Assembly (NCBI RefSeq): GCF_000424065.1
Contig: NZ_AUJE01000004.1
Span: forward strand, 101,578 to 165,577
DNA length: 64,000 bases
Direction of reading: 5' to 3'
DNA from: Selenomonas ruminantium subsp. ruminantium ATCC 12561
Lineage (GTDB): Bacteria; Bacillota; Negativicutes; Selenomonadales; Selenomonadaceae
Made by a program: the position numbers and the translations under genes. Below, piece by piece: positions 1-9,563 of the stretch. The notes under the pieces were generated by a model, which saw only the letters and a program-made list of their open reading frames with translations, was not told where the DNA came from and did not search any database. Position 1 is the first letter of the stretch. Each line of letters begins with the position of its first letter.

Positions 1-127
1 CTGTTCTTCGGGACGGCAAAAGCGGATGCGAAATACCTCTTTCGAGGAAAGAATGAGGAATGAAACGTAAAAGTTAGCTTTTCTTATGAAAATTTATAAC
101 TTTTTGTAAGTTTTCAGTAACGGAGTT
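1..127 (+). promoter_or_regulatory. Leader upstream of purine permease (unassigned)
   Basis: This is the non-coding stretch before the permease start, cut by the window edge. A small hairpin (CCTC-TTTC-GAGG near 36-47) is visible, followed by an AT-rich run. Purine permeases often carry a purine riboswitch, but I do not see its conserved core here. It may lie upstream of the window, or there may be none. Confidence 0.3.
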
Positions 128-1435
128 ATGCTAGACCGCCTGTTTAAGCTGCGTGACCGGAATACTTCGGTACGCACAGAAATTTTTGCCGGGCTGACCA
201 CGTTCATTGCCATGGCTTATATTGTTTTTGTCATTCCCCACATGCTCACGGATGCTGGAGTTCCCCAGGAAGCATCCATCGCCGCTACCATTCTGATTAC
301 CGCCGTTTCCACCCTCTTTATGGGTGTACTGGTCAATTACCCAGTGGCTCTTGCCCCCGGACTTGGTCTTGCGGCCTTCTTTTCCTATTACGTCTGCGGC
401 AGCCTGCACCTGCACTGGACAGTAGCCCTCGGCGCCGTCTTCTTTTCGGGTATCGTATTTTTGCTTTTAACCTGTGGCGGCATCATGAAAGCCATCATTC
501 ATGCCGTACCAGATACGCTCAAAGCGGCCATCACAGTCGGTATCGGCCTGTTTATCGCCTTTATCGGACTCAAAAATGCCGGTGTCCTGCAATCTGACCC
601 GTCAACCTTTGTCGCGCTCGGTGATGTTACCCAACCGGCGCCTGTCTTTGCGATGTTTACGCTAGCGCTCACGATTATTCTCATGGTGCGTGGCGTGCAG
701 GGAGCTATCCTCATCAGTATTGGCGTGACCACGCTGCTCTCCATGGCCCTGGGGTATTCTCCCATTCCCCACGGCATCAACGATATTATCAGCTTCGATA
801 TTCCCTCGGTGAGCGGTTCCTTCGTCCAGTTCGATATTGCAGGTGCTTGGAATTATGGGATAATCTCCATCATCTTCACCTTCACCATGGTGGAACTGTT
901 CGATAATATCGGCACGCTTATCAGTCTTACCCGCCGGGCCAATATGGTGCAGGAGGACGGAGAAATTCCCGGCCTCAACAAGGCGCTGACCATGAACGCC
1001 TTCGCTACAATTGGCAGTGCGTTTGTAGGAACCTCCACCGTAACCACCTATCTGGAAAGTGCTACGGGTATTGAAGCCGGCGGCCGCACGGGTCTTACCG
1101 CTGTTGTCACGGCACTGGGCTTCCTCTCCCTGCTGCTCTTTGCTCCACTGATTGCCTTGGTGCCCAGCTATGCGACAGCCTCTGCGCTGATTCTCATCGG
1201 TGCTTTGATGATTTCTTCCGTCAAAGACATTGATTTTTCCGACCTCACCGATGGTGTCCCGGCCTTTCTGACCATCATTATGATGCCACTTACCTACAGC
1301 ATCGCCAGCGGCTTTGCCTTTGGCTTTATCAGCTATGTTGTGCTGAAGGTATGTACAGGAAGGTATAAAGAAGTCAGCTGGGTTATGGGCGTAATCAGCC
1401 TGGCATTCTTAATTAACCTGATTATGCGAGCCTAA
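128..1435 (+). CDS. NCS2/AzgA-type purine (hypoxanthine/guanine/adenine) permease
   Basis: A 435-residue inner-membrane permease of the AzgA/PbuG branch of the NCS2 family, which imports purine bases with a proton. The N-terminus (MLDRLFKLRDRNTSVRTEI, then GLTTFIAMAYI) is the family signature, and about 12-14 hydrophobic segments follow to the end, which is the normal family length. The ATG is only two bases from a GGAG, so initiation spacing is unusual, but the family alignment supports this start. It stands alone and converges with the gene at 1444. The exact base preference cannot be read from sequence. Confidence 0.88.
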   Translation: MLDRLFKLRDRNTSVRTEIFAGLTTFIAMAYIVFVIPHMLTDAGVPQEASIAATILITAVSTLFMGVLVNYPVALAPGLGLAAFFSYYVCGSLHLHWTVALGAVFFSGIVFLLLTCGGIMKAIIHAVPDTLKAAITVGIGLFIAFIGLKNAGVLQSDPSTFVALGDVTQPAPVFAMFTLALTIILMVRGVQGAILISIGVTTLLSMALGYSPIPHGINDIISFDIPSVSGSFVQFDIAGAWNYGIISIIFTFTMVELFDNIGTLISLTRRANMVQEDGEIPGLNKALTMNAFATIGSAFVGTSTVTTYLESATGIEAGGRTGLTAVVTALGFLSLLLFAPLIALVPSYATASALILIGALMISSVKDIDFSDLTDGVPAFLTIIMMPLTYSIASGFAFGFISYVVLKVCTGRYKEVSWVMGVISLAFLINLIMRA

Positions 1436-1443
1436 ATACAACT

Positions 1444-1917
1444 TCAAATGCCTAAAAACGAATTGACCTGAAAGTTCCTTATGCTGGTCAGCACTGCAGC
1501 CTGCAAGGCTGCAGTCAGGGCCTTACCCGTTGCCTGCGCCGTTTCCGTATCGATACTGCCATTTAACAGCCCGCTGTTATTGAGCTGGTTCAACCAGGCG
1601 ATATTCTGGGCCACTTCATTAATCGCCTGCTGATTCAGGCTTCTCTGCTGGCGTTTATAATAGCTGTACAGATAATCCTGTGTCTTGCGGCGGCTGTCGG
1701 CCCAAAAACTGTCCACCAGCCCCAGCTTATACTTCGTCAAATCGTATTCATTAAGCGTCTTGTCCCATTCTTCCTGTTCTTTTTTGACCTTATCCCATAC
1801 ATCCTTATAACTTTCCTCAGCCTTCGTTTCCTTCTCCTTGCTGGTATTTGTACGTTTATAAGACTTATCGGCCAGCTTCTGCAAGGCCAAAAGTGTTTCC
1901 AATCCCATCTGCGACAT
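1444..1917 (-). CDS. Hypothetical charged helical protein
   Basis: A 157-residue protein I do not recognise. It starts MSQMGLETLLALQKLADK, is very rich in Lys/Glu/Gln up to about residue 60, and is predicted to be largely helical or coiled-coil. It has no signal peptide or membrane segment. The C-terminal third is more hydrophobic (alternating Ala/Leu/Gln). It lies 56 bp downstream of the cytidine deaminase homologue on the same strand. Its Shine-Dalgarno sequence (1925-1932) is buried in a 14-bp hairpin (1924-1961), so its expression may be low or conditional. Confidence 0.6.
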   Translation of the reverse strand: MSQMGLETLLALQKLADKSYKRTNTSKEKETKAEESYKDVWDKVKKEQEEWDKTLNEYDLTKYKLGLVDSFWADSRRKTQDYLYSYYKRQQRSLNQQAINEVAQNIAWLNQLNNSGLLNGSIDTETAQATGKALTAALQAAVLTSIRNFQVNSFLGI

Positions 1918-1923
1918 AAAAAT

Positions 1924-1961
1924 GCCCCCTTTCTTTCTTAATATATCGAAAGAAAGGGGGC
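1924..1961 (-). terminator. Terminator-like hairpin overlapping a ribosome binding site
   Basis: Perfect 14-bp inverted repeat (1924-1937 with 1948-1961, 10-nt loop) starting 12 bp after the cdd-like stop codon. On the minus strand it is followed by ATTTTT. The 3' arm contains AAAGGGGG, the only good Shine-Dalgarno for the gene starting at 1917, seven bases from its ATG. It can therefore act as a terminator for the upstream gene, a translation block for the downstream gene, or both. Confidence 0.75.
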
Positions 1962-1973
1962 ATAACTTTAATT

Positions 1974-2393
1974 TTACTCCTCGTCTACGGGACGCAGAGC
2001 ATTATCCATCGGCGCCCTGGCATAAGGCATAAGCTCTGTGAGCTTGGCCGTCTTTACCACGCCATCCATATTGGTCATAATGATTTCGGGAACATTGAAT
2101 TCTGCGAGCAGCTGGCAGACAGCGCCATTGGGAACAAAGGGCTCTTCCGTATCCGCGATAATGGCAATCGCATCAAATTCCCGCTTGCCATCAGCCACCG
2201 CTCGGTACATCGCCACTTCCTCCGCAAAAACCGACAAGCGGGGAATGGCATTTTCGATGTTGCAGCCCGTATAGAATGTGCCGTCACTAGCCAGTACGCA
2301 AGCACCGATAGCAGCCTTCCCATAGGGCACATAGGCGTTATCCATCACCTGCATGGCCGCCCGCACCATCGTATCAATAATCTCTGGATTCAT
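1974..2393 (-). CDS. Cytidine deaminase-family protein lacking zinc ligands
   Basis: A 139-residue protein of normal length and fold for the tetrameric cytidine deaminases: MDNAYVPYGKAAIGACVL, then GCNIENA, then an FAE segment and PNGAVCQLLAEF. In active enzymes the zinc is held by the Cys of CAE and both Cys of PCGAC. Here these are Phe56, Asn89 and Val92, while the catalytic Glu58 remains. Ordinary zinc-dependent deamination is therefore unlikely. It may bind nucleosides, act as a regulatory subunit, or do something else. It is followed by the unknown gene at 1444. Confidence 0.8.
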   Translation of the reverse strand: MNPEIIDTMVRAAMQVMDNAYVPYGKAAIGACVLASDGTFYTGCNIENAIPRLSVFAEEVAMYRAVADGKREFDAIAIIADTEEPFVPNGAVCQLLAEFNVPEIIMTNMDGVVKTAKLTELMPYARAPMDNALRPVDEE

Positions 2394-2481
2394 TATCGTT
2401 CACTCCTTCTTAGACTCCATCATCTACCGTTACTATTCCCCATTCAAGAGAAAAAATCCTTGTGCACAAGCAAAAAAATTA

Positions 2482-3162
2482 TCAAACCACATCTACCCGG
2501 ATAACCCCGTCAATCTGTCGCACAGCATCGACGATGATGATGCTCTTGATACTTTGCTTGTTGAAAATCTCCAAATCAATATACATGCTTTTTTCGCCGT
2601 TATCGTCCACTTCATCCTCATCAGCCTTGACCTTAACGCCTCGCACCCGCAGCTGCAAATCTTCCAGACAACGGCTTATTCGCATAAGCTGCCCTGGCCT
2701 GTCCACCGTATGTATATTGAGCGAGAGATTTTTTTCATGGTCAACCCAGTCATCCAAACGGGAAAGACTTCCCAAGGTTACAAAAACCAACGCCGTACTG
2801 ATCAGTGCCCCTGCATAAAAACCGGCACCGACCGCCAAACCAACACCAGCTACCACCCAAAGACAGGCTGCAGTAGTAAGACCGGTAACCGACAGCCCTT
2901 CCTTCATAATCGCACCAGCTCCCAAGAAACCGATGCCGCTGACCACCTGAGCCGCCAGCCTTGCCGGGTCGGCATTCGTCTTACCTTCTACTTCCTGATA
3001 CATTTCCACAGACATGACCATAATCAGACAGGAACCCAGACACACCAACACATTTGTACGTAATCCCGCCGATTTTCTGCGGGATTGACGTTCATAGCCA
3101 ATTATCCCGCCTAAGACACAGGAGAGAACCAGCCTTAGGAATAGTTCCCACTCCGACAGCAT
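2482..3162 (-). CDS. MgtC/SapB family membrane protein
   Basis: A 226-residue protein. The N-terminal half has four to five membrane helices with the MgtC/SapB signatures GGIIGYERQSRRKSAGLRT and GIGFLGAGAI. The C-terminal domain (about 145-226) is soluble and resembles the ACT-like tail of MgtC (NLSLNIHTVDRPGQLMRIS). Members are linked to low-magnesium adaptation and to control of membrane transporters or ATP synthase; the precise role here is unknown. It is a single gene on the minus strand, reading away from a DnaA-box-rich intergenic region. Confidence 0.85.
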   Translation of the reverse strand: MLSEWELFLRLVLSCVLGGIIGYERQSRRKSAGLRTNVLVCLGSCLIMVMSVEMYQEVEGKTNADPARLAAQVVSGIGFLGAGAIMKEGLSVTGLTTAACLWVVAGVGLAVGAGFYAGALISTALVFVTLGSLSRLDDWVDHEKNLSLNIHTVDRPGQLMRISRCLEDLQLRVRGVKVKADEDEVDDNGEKSMYIDLEIFNKQSIKSIIIVDAVRQIDGVIRVDVV

Positions 3163-3272
3163 GATTCCTCACCTCTTTTCCAGATATAACCATGCTTTAT
3201 TCTTGTATAAATTCGCGCCGCAAAGCAAAAATCCTGCATGTCTATGGGAAACTCTGTATACAAAGTAACAAT

Positions 3273-3549
3273 TTATCCACATATTAATCCACAACTGTGG
3301 ATAAGTATGCACATAACATTTATGATTTTCTGTTTCCTACTATAATATATAAGCGTCATGTGTATATTGTTTATTTTATTCTAACCACAATCTGTGGATA
3401 ATGTGGATAAATCCGTGGATAACCCCATATATTCAGCTTGACAAAGACTGTTCAGCTATATTTTGTGCATTTATCCCCATAATTTCTCCAAAATCCTGTG
3501 GATAAATCTTAAACTGTGTATAACGTTACAAAATATCACTTTTTCCACA
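3273..3549. other. Dense DnaA-box cluster (remote from dnaA)
   Basis: This 373-bp gene-free region contains five perfect DnaA boxes: TTATCCACA at 3273-3281, and its complement at 3296-3304, 3393-3401, 3402-3410 and 3497-3505. Near-matches lie at 3285-3293, 3414-3422, 3515-3523 and 3541-3549. An AT-rich stretch (about 3311-3390) separates the groups. It lies about 31 kb from dnaA and is at least as dense as the boxes there. It may titrate or reactivate DnaA (datA/DARS-like), be an auxiliary origin element, or regulate the flanking genes. Confidence 0.8.
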
Positions 3550-4000
3550 GGGAAAATGGATTTTTTATTAAGTTTGCATTGTAGTAGCGGACATCACCAG
3601 AAACTTCCTGTCCCAGCCAAACCGGACGGGAAAAGTCCGCGCCTTCGTCCGGAAGTTCCACTTCTGCCACCACCAGCCCTTGATTTTCACCAGCAAACAC
3701 ATCAATTTCCCAGAGACGATTTCCATGCTGTTCCAAATAACGCACCTTAGACAGAATCGGCTGTTCAGCCAGTTTCAATAGTTCTTCTGCATCAGCAAGA
3801 GGGATTTCGTATTCAAACTCCGCCCGGCTGATGCCTTGATTCTTCCCCTTGATGGTCAGATAGCCTTTATCGCCCTTTATCCGCACTCTGACCGTCCGCT
3901 CGGGCACAGTGGACAAATACCCTTGGGCTATTGTTATCCCTGCTGCCTGCGGCTGCCAATTATCCTTCACCAAAAATTTACGTTCAATTTCTTTCGCCAT
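3536..4000 (-). CDS. CYTH-domain (triphosphate tunnel) phosphatase
   Basis: About 154 residues spanning a single CYTH domain. The ExExK-type motif (EIERKFLV) is at the extreme N-terminus, with alternating charged strands after it (VRVRIKGDKGYLTIKG, EFEYEIP, VAEVELP), as in bacterial inorganic triphosphatases such as YgiF/NeuTTM. It probably hydrolyses tripolyphosphate or a nucleoside triphosphate with a divalent metal. I chose the ATG at 4000 because AAAGGAG (4010-4016) is nine bases upstream; two earlier in-frame starts are too close to it. The 3' end runs into the DnaA-box cluster. Confidence 0.85.
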   Translation of the reverse strand: MAKEIERKFLVKDNWQPQAAGITIAQGYLSTVPERTVRVRIKGDKGYLTIKGKNQGISRAEFEYEIPLADAEELLKLAEQPILSKVRYLEQHGNRLWEIDVFAGENQGLVVAEVELPDEGADFSRPVWLGQEVSGDVRYYNANLIKNPFSLWKK

Positions 4001-4147
4001 ATCCATCAACTCCTTTATATCTTATATTGTAACATTTTTTTCTTATTTCCTCGCTTTTTTCAGATTTGTTTGTTATACTTAATTAGTTTATAATAAATAT
4101 ATGCTACAATAGTTGATATTACATAAAATTTTTGAAGAAATGAGGGT

Positions 4148-5443
4148 ATGATTTTGCAAGATTCCAATATTCCGCCCCGCAAGACCAATAAAAAACGCCG
4201 TATTTGGCTTTGGGTACTGATGCTGTTCATCTTTTTGGGTGCAGCTCTAGGCGGCGCTTATTTTGCCAGCAATAGTCTTACGGAAAAGCCTGTGGAAAAA
4301 AAGCAAAGTGAGGAACTGATTACCGCTAAAGATAAAGCCACGATTATGATTATGGGGGTAGATGAGCGCGAAGATGATGTAGGCCGCAGTGACACCCTGA
4401 TGATTGCCTCCATCGACCCCAAGACCAATCAGGCCTCCCTACTGTCTGTGCCCCGCGATACCCGCGTAAAAATCAAGGGACACGGTTTTGACAAGGTAAA
4501 TGCCGCCTATGCCTATGGCAAGGAAAGACTTTCTCAGGAAACGGTAGAAAATCTTTTGGGTGTCAACGTAGACCACTACATTATCATCAATACCAAATCC
4601 TTCAAGAAAATTATCGATGCCGTTGGCGGCATTGATATCGATGTTCCCAAACGCATGCACTATGAAGACCCCTGGGACGACGATGGCGGCCTTATTATTG
4701 ATTTCCATCCCGGAATGCAGCATATGGACGGCGCAAAAGCCGTAACCTATGTACGCTACCGCGATGAAGAAGGAGACCTGGGCCGTATCCGCCGCCAGCA
4801 GGATTTTGTGCGGGCTTTCATGGAAAAACTCGTATCTCCGACAATCATTCCCAAGCTGCCTGCTGTAATCAAGGAAGTTATGGACTCCATTGAAACCGAC
4901 CTTTCTGTCCGTCAGCTTTTAGAATTCGCCGGAACATTGAAAGAGTCCAAGCACAATGGCCTGAAAACCGATATGGTTCCCGGCAAGCCGCTCTATATCG
5001 AGGGTATAAGTTATTGGATTCCCGATTTGAATAAGCTGCGTCTGACCGTAGCCGATACGCTGGGCGTATCCCTGAGCGGCAAGTACAAGACCAAGATGGA
5101 AGCGGATATCCGCGAATATGAAAACAGTATTCCTGCCGGTGCCAGTGAAGTTCCAGCCAGCGATACCTCCATCGGCCGTGCCAAAGCTTCCGACAGCAGC
5201 AGAAACCGCCGCAGAGAAGAAACTGTGGACAAAGAGAAACGCAGCAGCGAAGACAAAAAGGTTGAACGCACAGAACGTTCCCGCAGTGAAGACCGTGAGG
5301 AACGTTCCGAACGAAGCAGCCGTGAGGAAATTGACCGTCCCGCTCGTTCCCAGACTACTCCCACTACGGACAACAGCAGCCCCCGCAGCGACGATTCTAC
5401 GGCCCCGCCAACCCCTAGTGCAGGGATAAGCAAGTCCCGCTGA
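4148..5443 (+). CDS. LytR-CpsA-Psr (LCP) family cell-wall glycopolymer transferase
   Basis: A 431-residue protein with a short basic cytoplasmic N-terminus, one membrane helix (about 19-41) and an extracytoplasmic LCP domain (about 62-330; MGVDERED, RSDTLMIASIDPKTN, SVPRDTRVKI, YVRYRDEEGDLGRIRRQQDF). LCP enzymes move polyprenyl-linked glycopolymers onto peptidoglycan. The last ~100 residues are a low-complexity Ser/Arg/Glu tail that looks disordered. The ATG at 4148 sits one base from GAGGG; a TTG at 4154 is better spaced, so the start is uncertain. A hairpin at 5457-5506 ends the transcript. Confidence 0.88.
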   Translation: MILQDSNIPPRKTNKKRRIWLWVLMLFIFLGAALGGAYFASNSLTEKPVEKKQSEELITAKDKATIMIMGVDEREDDVGRSDTLMIASIDPKTNQASLLSVPRDTRVKIKGHGFDKVNAAYAYGKERLSQETVENLLGVNVDHYIIINTKSFKKIIDAVGGIDIDVPKRMHYEDPWDDDGGLIIDFHPGMQHMDGAKAVTYVRYRDEEGDLGRIRRQQDFVRAFMEKLVSPTIIPKLPAVIKEVMDSIETDLSVRQLLEFAGTLKESKHNGLKTDMVPGKPLYIEGISYWIPDLNKLRLTVADTLGVSLSGKYKTKMEADIREYENSIPAGASEVPASDTSIGRAKASDSSRNRRREETVDKEKRSSEDKKVERTERSRSEDREERSERSSREEIDRPARSQTTPTTDNSSPRSDDSTAPPTPSAGISKSR

Positions 5444-5456
5444 CACAAAATAAACC

Positions 5457-5510
5457 AAAAGACCGCTATTTTATTCTGCTCTTGCACAGAATAGGCAGCG
5501 GTCTTTGCTA
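5457..5510 (+). terminator. Terminator after LCP gene
   Basis: Inverted repeat AAAAGACCGCT (5457-5467) with AGCGGTCTTT (5497-5506), an inner partial stem, and the tail TTTGCTATATTT, 14 bp after the stop codon. Confidence 0.7.
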
Positions 5511-5674
5511 TATTTACTATACCTTTTAGTTATTGTATCTATCAATATTTTATATTTGTCTTTTCCCGTAAGTAGTTTATAATGTATATATTACACTTTA
5601 TATATCTGTACGCCGGAAATTGATAAAAAACGTAAACCACAACATGATAAGTATACAAGGAAGGACGTTTTATT

Positions 5675-6916
5675 ATGAGCAACGTAAATGAAAAAGCTTT
5701 AGAGCTGCATAAAAATAATCAAGGAAAACTTGCTGTCCATAGCAAAGTTCCTCTGAAATCCGCTGAAGATTTAACCCTCGCTTATACCCCGGGTGTAGCC
5801 GCACCGTGTCTGGCCATCAAAGATGACCCGCGCAAGGCTTATGCGTATACCAGCAAGGGCAATATGGTAGCCGTCGTGACCAATGGTACTGCGGTACTGG
5901 GCCTGGGTAATATCGGCGCAATGGCAGGTCTGCCCGTAATGGAAGGAAAGGCCGTACTCTTCAAGGCATTTGCCGGCGTGGATGCCGTGCCCATCTGTCT
6001 GGACGCACAGGACCCCATTCAGGTTATCAAAGCAGTACAGTTTATGGCACCTACCTTCGGTGGAATTAACCTTGAGGACATCAAAGCTCCGCAGTGCTTT
6101 GATATTGAAAAAGAACTAAAAAAGACGCTGGATATTCCCGTATTCCATGATGACCAGCATGGCACGGCCATTGTGGTGGTTTCTGCCTTGATCAACGCCT
6201 TCAAAATCGTAGGCAAGGATTTTGCCACAGCAAAATTCGTCATCAATGGTGCAGGTGCTGCCGGGCAAGCTATCACCCGCCTGATTCACCGTGCCGGCGG
6301 GCGCAATATCATTCTTTGTGACTCCCGTGGTGCCATCTATGATGGCCGCCCCAATGGCATGAATCCCTATAAGGAAGACATTGCGAAAATCACCAATCCC
6401 GGTCATGAAGCAGGCCCGTTGAATGCCGTTATCCGCAAGGCTGATGTCTTTATCGGCGTTTCCGTGGCAGGCTGTGTAACTCCGGATATGGTGCGCACCA
6501 TGAAGAAAGATGCCATCGTCATGGGCATGGCCAATCCCGAACCGGAAATCCTGCCCCATCTGGCCAAAGAAGCCGGCGCACGAATCGTCTGCACTGGACG
6601 TTCCGACTTCCCCAATCAGGTCAACAACCTGCTGGCCTTCCCCGGTATCTTCCGTGGGGCGCTGGATGTTCAGGCCAGCACCATCAACGAGGAAATGAAG
6701 ATGGCTGCAGCACAGGCCATCGCTTCTCTCATAAGCCCTGCTGAACTCGATGAAGAACACATCATCGCCAGCCCCTTCAACCCGGAAGTTGCACCAACCG
6801 TTGCCGCCGCCGTGGCCAAAGCCGCCCGCAAAACCGGCGTAGCCCGCAACCGCGATATGACACCGGAAATGGTTGCCGCACATACACGGGAACTCTTACA
6901 AAATCAAAACGCATAA
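5675..6916 (+). CDS. Malic enzyme, NAD(P)-dependent, short form
   Basis: A 413-residue cytoplasmic enzyme converting malate to pyruvate and CO2 with reduction of NAD(P)+. It has the short bacterial layout: N-terminal malic domain ([46 protein letters not shown]) followed by a Rossmann domain ([12 protein letters not shown]) and the C-terminal FPNQVNN motif. There is no phosphotransacetylase extension. GAAGGA is a well-placed ribosome binding site. It is a single gene between its own terminator (6923-6969) and the LCP terminator. It fits succinate/propionate-type metabolism, but cofactor choice is not certain. Confidence 0.93.
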   Translation: MSNVNEKALELHKNNQGKLAVHSKVPLKSAEDLTLAYTPGVAAPCLAIKDDPRKAYAYTSKGNMVAVVTNGTAVLGLGNIGAMAGLPVMEGKAVLFKAFAGVDAVPICLDAQDPIQVIKAVQFMAPTFGGINLEDIKAPQCFDIEKELKKTLDIPVFHDDQHGTAIVVVSALINAFKIVGKDFATAKFVINGAGAAGQAITRLIHRAGGRNIILCDSRGAIYDGRPNGMNPYKEDIAKITNPGHEAGPLNAVIRKADVFIGVSVAGCVTPDMVRTMKKDAIVMGMANPEPEILPHLAKEAGARIVCTGRSDFPNQVNNLLAFPGIFRGALDVQASTINEEMKMAAAQAIASLISPAELDEEHIIASPFNPEVAPTVAAAVAKAARKTGVARNRDMTPEMVAAHTRELLQNQNA

Positions 6917-6922
6917 ATAAAA

Positions 6923-6970
6923 ATACCGATTGAATCAGCATTGCGATGTTGATTCAATCGGTATTTTTTA
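6923..6970. terminator. Bidirectional terminator between malic enzyme and gyrA
   Basis: A 15-bp perfect stem (6923-6937 with 6950-6964) followed by a T-run on the plus strand and an A-rich run before it. It can serve both the malic enzyme gene and the converging gyrA transcript. Confidence 0.85.
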
Positions 6971-6998
6971 TCAAATTCTATGACAGCATACGAAAATA

Positions 6999-9428
6999 TT
7001 AGTCTTCCTTCTGCACCAAGGTTGCCATAGATGCTACCTTGTCATTTTCCGCCGTAGTCATGAGCTTGACGCCCTGCGTGTTACGGCTGATGACGGAGAT
7101 ATCGGATACGTTGGTGCGGATGACGATGCCATCGGTGGTAATGAGCATGAGTTCATGTTCCGGACGAACAACCTTGATGCCTACTACCTGGCCGGTTTTT
7201 TCCGTGACCTTCATGTTGATAAGGCCCTTACCGCCACGAGTCTGCGCACGATATTCATCGGTGCTGGTGCGCTTGCCATAGCCGCATTCCGTAACGGTCA
7301 GGACTTCGGCATTGCGCACGAGGATATCCATGCCAACGACTTCATCACCATCAGACAGGGTAATGCCCTTGACCCCACGCGCCATGCGGCCCATAGAGCG
7401 GACATCATCTTCAGAGAAGGCAATCGCCTTACCGAGCTTCGTACCCAGCATCAGATAGCTTTCGCCATCGGTGAATTTAACGCCCATGAGGTCGTCATCA
7501 TCATCGAGGTTGATGGCGTTAAGGCCGTTCTTGCGCAGGTTGCTGAACTCAGACAGGGACGTCTTCTTCACGATACCCTTGCGAGTTGCCATAAAGAGGT
7601 ATCTATCCGGGTCAAAGCCCTTGACCTGAATAACCGCCGTAATCTTCTCGTCCTGGTCAAGCTGCAGGAGATTGATGATGGCCGTTCCCTTGGCCGTGCG
7701 GCTGGATTCGGCAATCTCGTAAGCTTTCAGGCTGTATACGCGGCCGCGGGTCGTGAAGAACAGGATGGTATGATGGGTTGTGGTAATCAGGAGATTTTCC
7801 ACAAAATCCGTTTCCTTCGTGCCCATGCCCTTGATGCCCTTGCCACCGCGGTTCTGACGACGGTAGGTATCGAGCGGCATACGCTTGATGTAGTTGTTAT
7901 GGGTGAGGGTAATCACCACATCTTCCTCGGCGATGAGGTCTTCCACATCGATTTCCGAAGTGTCAATGGTAAGTTTCGTGCGGCGGTCATCACCGTACTT
8001 CTCCTTCACAGCCGTGAGTTCTTCCTTGATGATATTCAGGATTTTCTGATTGTCGGCAAGGATGGCCTTGAATTCTTCGATAGCCTTCAAGGTTTCCTGA
8101 TATTCTTCCTCAATCTTTTCCCGTTCCAGACCGGTCAGGCGCTGGAGACGGAGGTCGAGGATGGCCTGTGCCTGTTTATCGGAAAGCTTGAAGCCTGTCA
8201 TCAAGGCTTCCTTGGCGATATCCGCCGTGCGGCTCTCGCGGATGGTCGTAATAACGGCATCCAGATGGTCGAGGGCAATCGTCAAACCTTCCAGGATATG
8301 GGCGCGGGCTTCGGCCTTCTTCAGTTCGTACTGCGTACGGCGGGTGATGACCTCTTCCTGATGCTTGATGTAGTAATGGAGCACCTGCTTGAGGTTCAAT
8401 ACCTGCGGTTTTCCATCAACCAAAGCCAACATAATCACGCCAAAGCTGTCCTGCAGCTGCGTGTGCTTAAAGAGCTGGTTCAGGATAACATTGGCGTTGG
8501 CATCGCGGCGCAGGTCGATAACGATGTGCATACCATTACGGTCCGATTCATCCCGCAAGTCCGTAATGCCCTCAATCTGCTTATCACGCACCAGCTGGGC
8601 AATCTTTTCGATAAGACGCGCCTTGTTGACCTGATACGGCAGTTCCGTAACGACGATACGCGGCTTGCCGTTGCTCATGGTTTCAATATGGGCATTGGCC
8701 CGCATCTTGATGATGCCGCGCCCCGTCATATAGGCCTGCTTGATACCCTCTTTGCCCAGGATAAGACCTGCCGTCGGGAAATCCGGCCCCTTGATGGCCG
8801 TCATGAGTTCCTCAATGGTCGTATCCGGATTATCAATGAGCATCAGCGTGCCATCAATGACTTCCCGCATATTGTGCGGCGGGATATTGGTCGCCATACC
8901 TACGGCGATACCAGAAGTACCATTGACCAAGAGCTGCGGGAACTTGGACGGCAATACTGCCGGTTCCTTCAAGGACTCATCATAGTTGGGAACGAAATCT
9001 ACCGTTTCCTTGTCAATGTCCTGCAGCATAAGCTCGGAAATCTTGGACATACGGACTTCCGTATAACGCATAGCAGCGGCCGGGTCACCATCTACGGAAC
9101 CGAAGTTGCCGTGACCGTCAGCCAGCATATAGCGCATGGAGAAATCCTGCGCCATGCGGACGATGGCATCATAAACGGACGTATCACCATGCGGATGATA
9201 TTTACCCAAAACTTCGCCGACGATACGCGCCGACTTCTTGTAGGGCTTGCCGGACCCCATACCTGCTTCCTGCATAGCATAGAGTATACGGCGGTGTACC
9301 GGCTTCAAACCATCCCGGACATCCGGCAGGGCACGAGCCACGATAACGCTCATCGCATAGTCGATGTAGCAGTTCTTCATCTCGTGTTCCAGATTAACGG
9401 GGACGATTTTTCCCTGTTCAAACTCCAC
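6999..9428 (-). CDS. gyrA: DNA gyrase subunit A
   Basis: An 809-residue gyrase A subunit that breaks and rejoins DNA to introduce negative supercoils with GyrB. The catalytic Tyr122 lies in AAMRYTE, and numbering matches E. coli here. The quinolone region reads [14 protein letters not shown], so position 83 is Thr and 87 Asp. The C-terminal wrapping domain has a GyrA-box variant (QNRGGKG). The gene ends at the bidirectional hairpin 6923-6970. It is separated from gyrB by about 19 kb, including the Tad pilus operon, although gyrB-gyrA are adjacent in many Firmicutes. Confidence 0.97.
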   Translation of the reverse strand: MEFEQGKIVPVNLEHEMKNCYIDYAMSVIVARALPDVRDGLKPVHRRILYAMQEAGMGSGKPYKKSARIVGEVLGKYHPHGDTSVYDAIVRMAQDFSMRYMLADGHGNFGSVDGDPAAAMRYTEVRMSKISELMLQDIDKETVDFVPNYDESLKEPAVLPSKFPQLLVNGTSGIAVGMATNIPPHNMREVIDGTLMLIDNPDTTIEELMTAIKGPDFPTAGLILGKEGIKQAYMTGRGIIKMRANAHIETMSNGKPRIVVTELPYQVNKARLIEKIAQLVRDKQIEGITDLRDESDRNGMHIVIDLRRDANANVILNQLFKHTQLQDSFGVIMLALVDGKPQVLNLKQVLHYYIKHQEEVITRRTQYELKKAEARAHILEGLTIALDHLDAVITTIRESRTADIAKEALMTGFKLSDKQAQAILDLRLQRLTGLEREKIEEEYQETLKAIEEFKAILADNQKILNIIKEELTAVKEKYGDDRRTKLTIDTSEIDVEDLIAEEDVVITLTHNNYIKRMPLDTYRRQNRGGKGIKGMGTKETDFVENLLITTTHHTILFFTTRGRVYSLKAYEIAESSRTAKGTAIINLLQLDQDEKITAVIQVKGFDPDRYLFMATRKGIVKKTSLSEFSNLRKNGLNAINLDDDDDLMGVKFTDGESYLMLGTKLGKAIAFSEDDVRSMGRMARGVKGITLSDGDEVVGMDILVRNAEVLTVTECGYGKRTSTDEYRAQTRGGKGLINMKVTEKTGQVVGIKVVRPEHELMLITTDGIVIRTNVSDISVISRNTQGVKLMTTAENDKVASMATLVQKED

Positions 9429-9512
9429 AATCTCACCTCAAAATCTTATTTATCACTAATATCAACTGAAATCTAAGCAAAATTACTAGCTTCTTATTAT
9501 ACCATTTTTACA

Positions 9513-9558
9513 CAAAAAAGTCCATCAACGCCCATAAAATAAGCGTTGACAGACATTT
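9513..9558 (-). terminator. Terminator of the Tad pilus operon
   Basis: On the minus strand, TGTCAACGC pairs with GCGTTGA around an AT-rich loop and is followed by a run of six T. It lies just after the TadG stop codon and before gyrA, so the pilus operon and gyrA are probably separate transcripts. Confidence 0.75.
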
Positions 9559-9563
9559 TTGTT

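Noticed and set aside
1..127. Purine or other known riboswitch before the purine permease
   Set aside because: I could not find the conserved purine-aptamer core, and the left edge is cut. A shared GGCAAAAGCGG string with 25170-25180 is too short to mean anything alone.
2075..3063. Plus-strand frames over cdd and the MgtC gene
   Set aside because: They overlap well-supported minus-strand genes, have no ribosome binding sites, and have low-complexity, His/Thr/Ser-rich translations.
7155..9476. A 773-codon open frame on the plus strand opposite gyrA
   Set aside because: It is the reverse-strand shadow of gyrA, favoured by codon bias; composition is not protein-like (His/Asp/Arg-rich) and no ribosome binding site fits.
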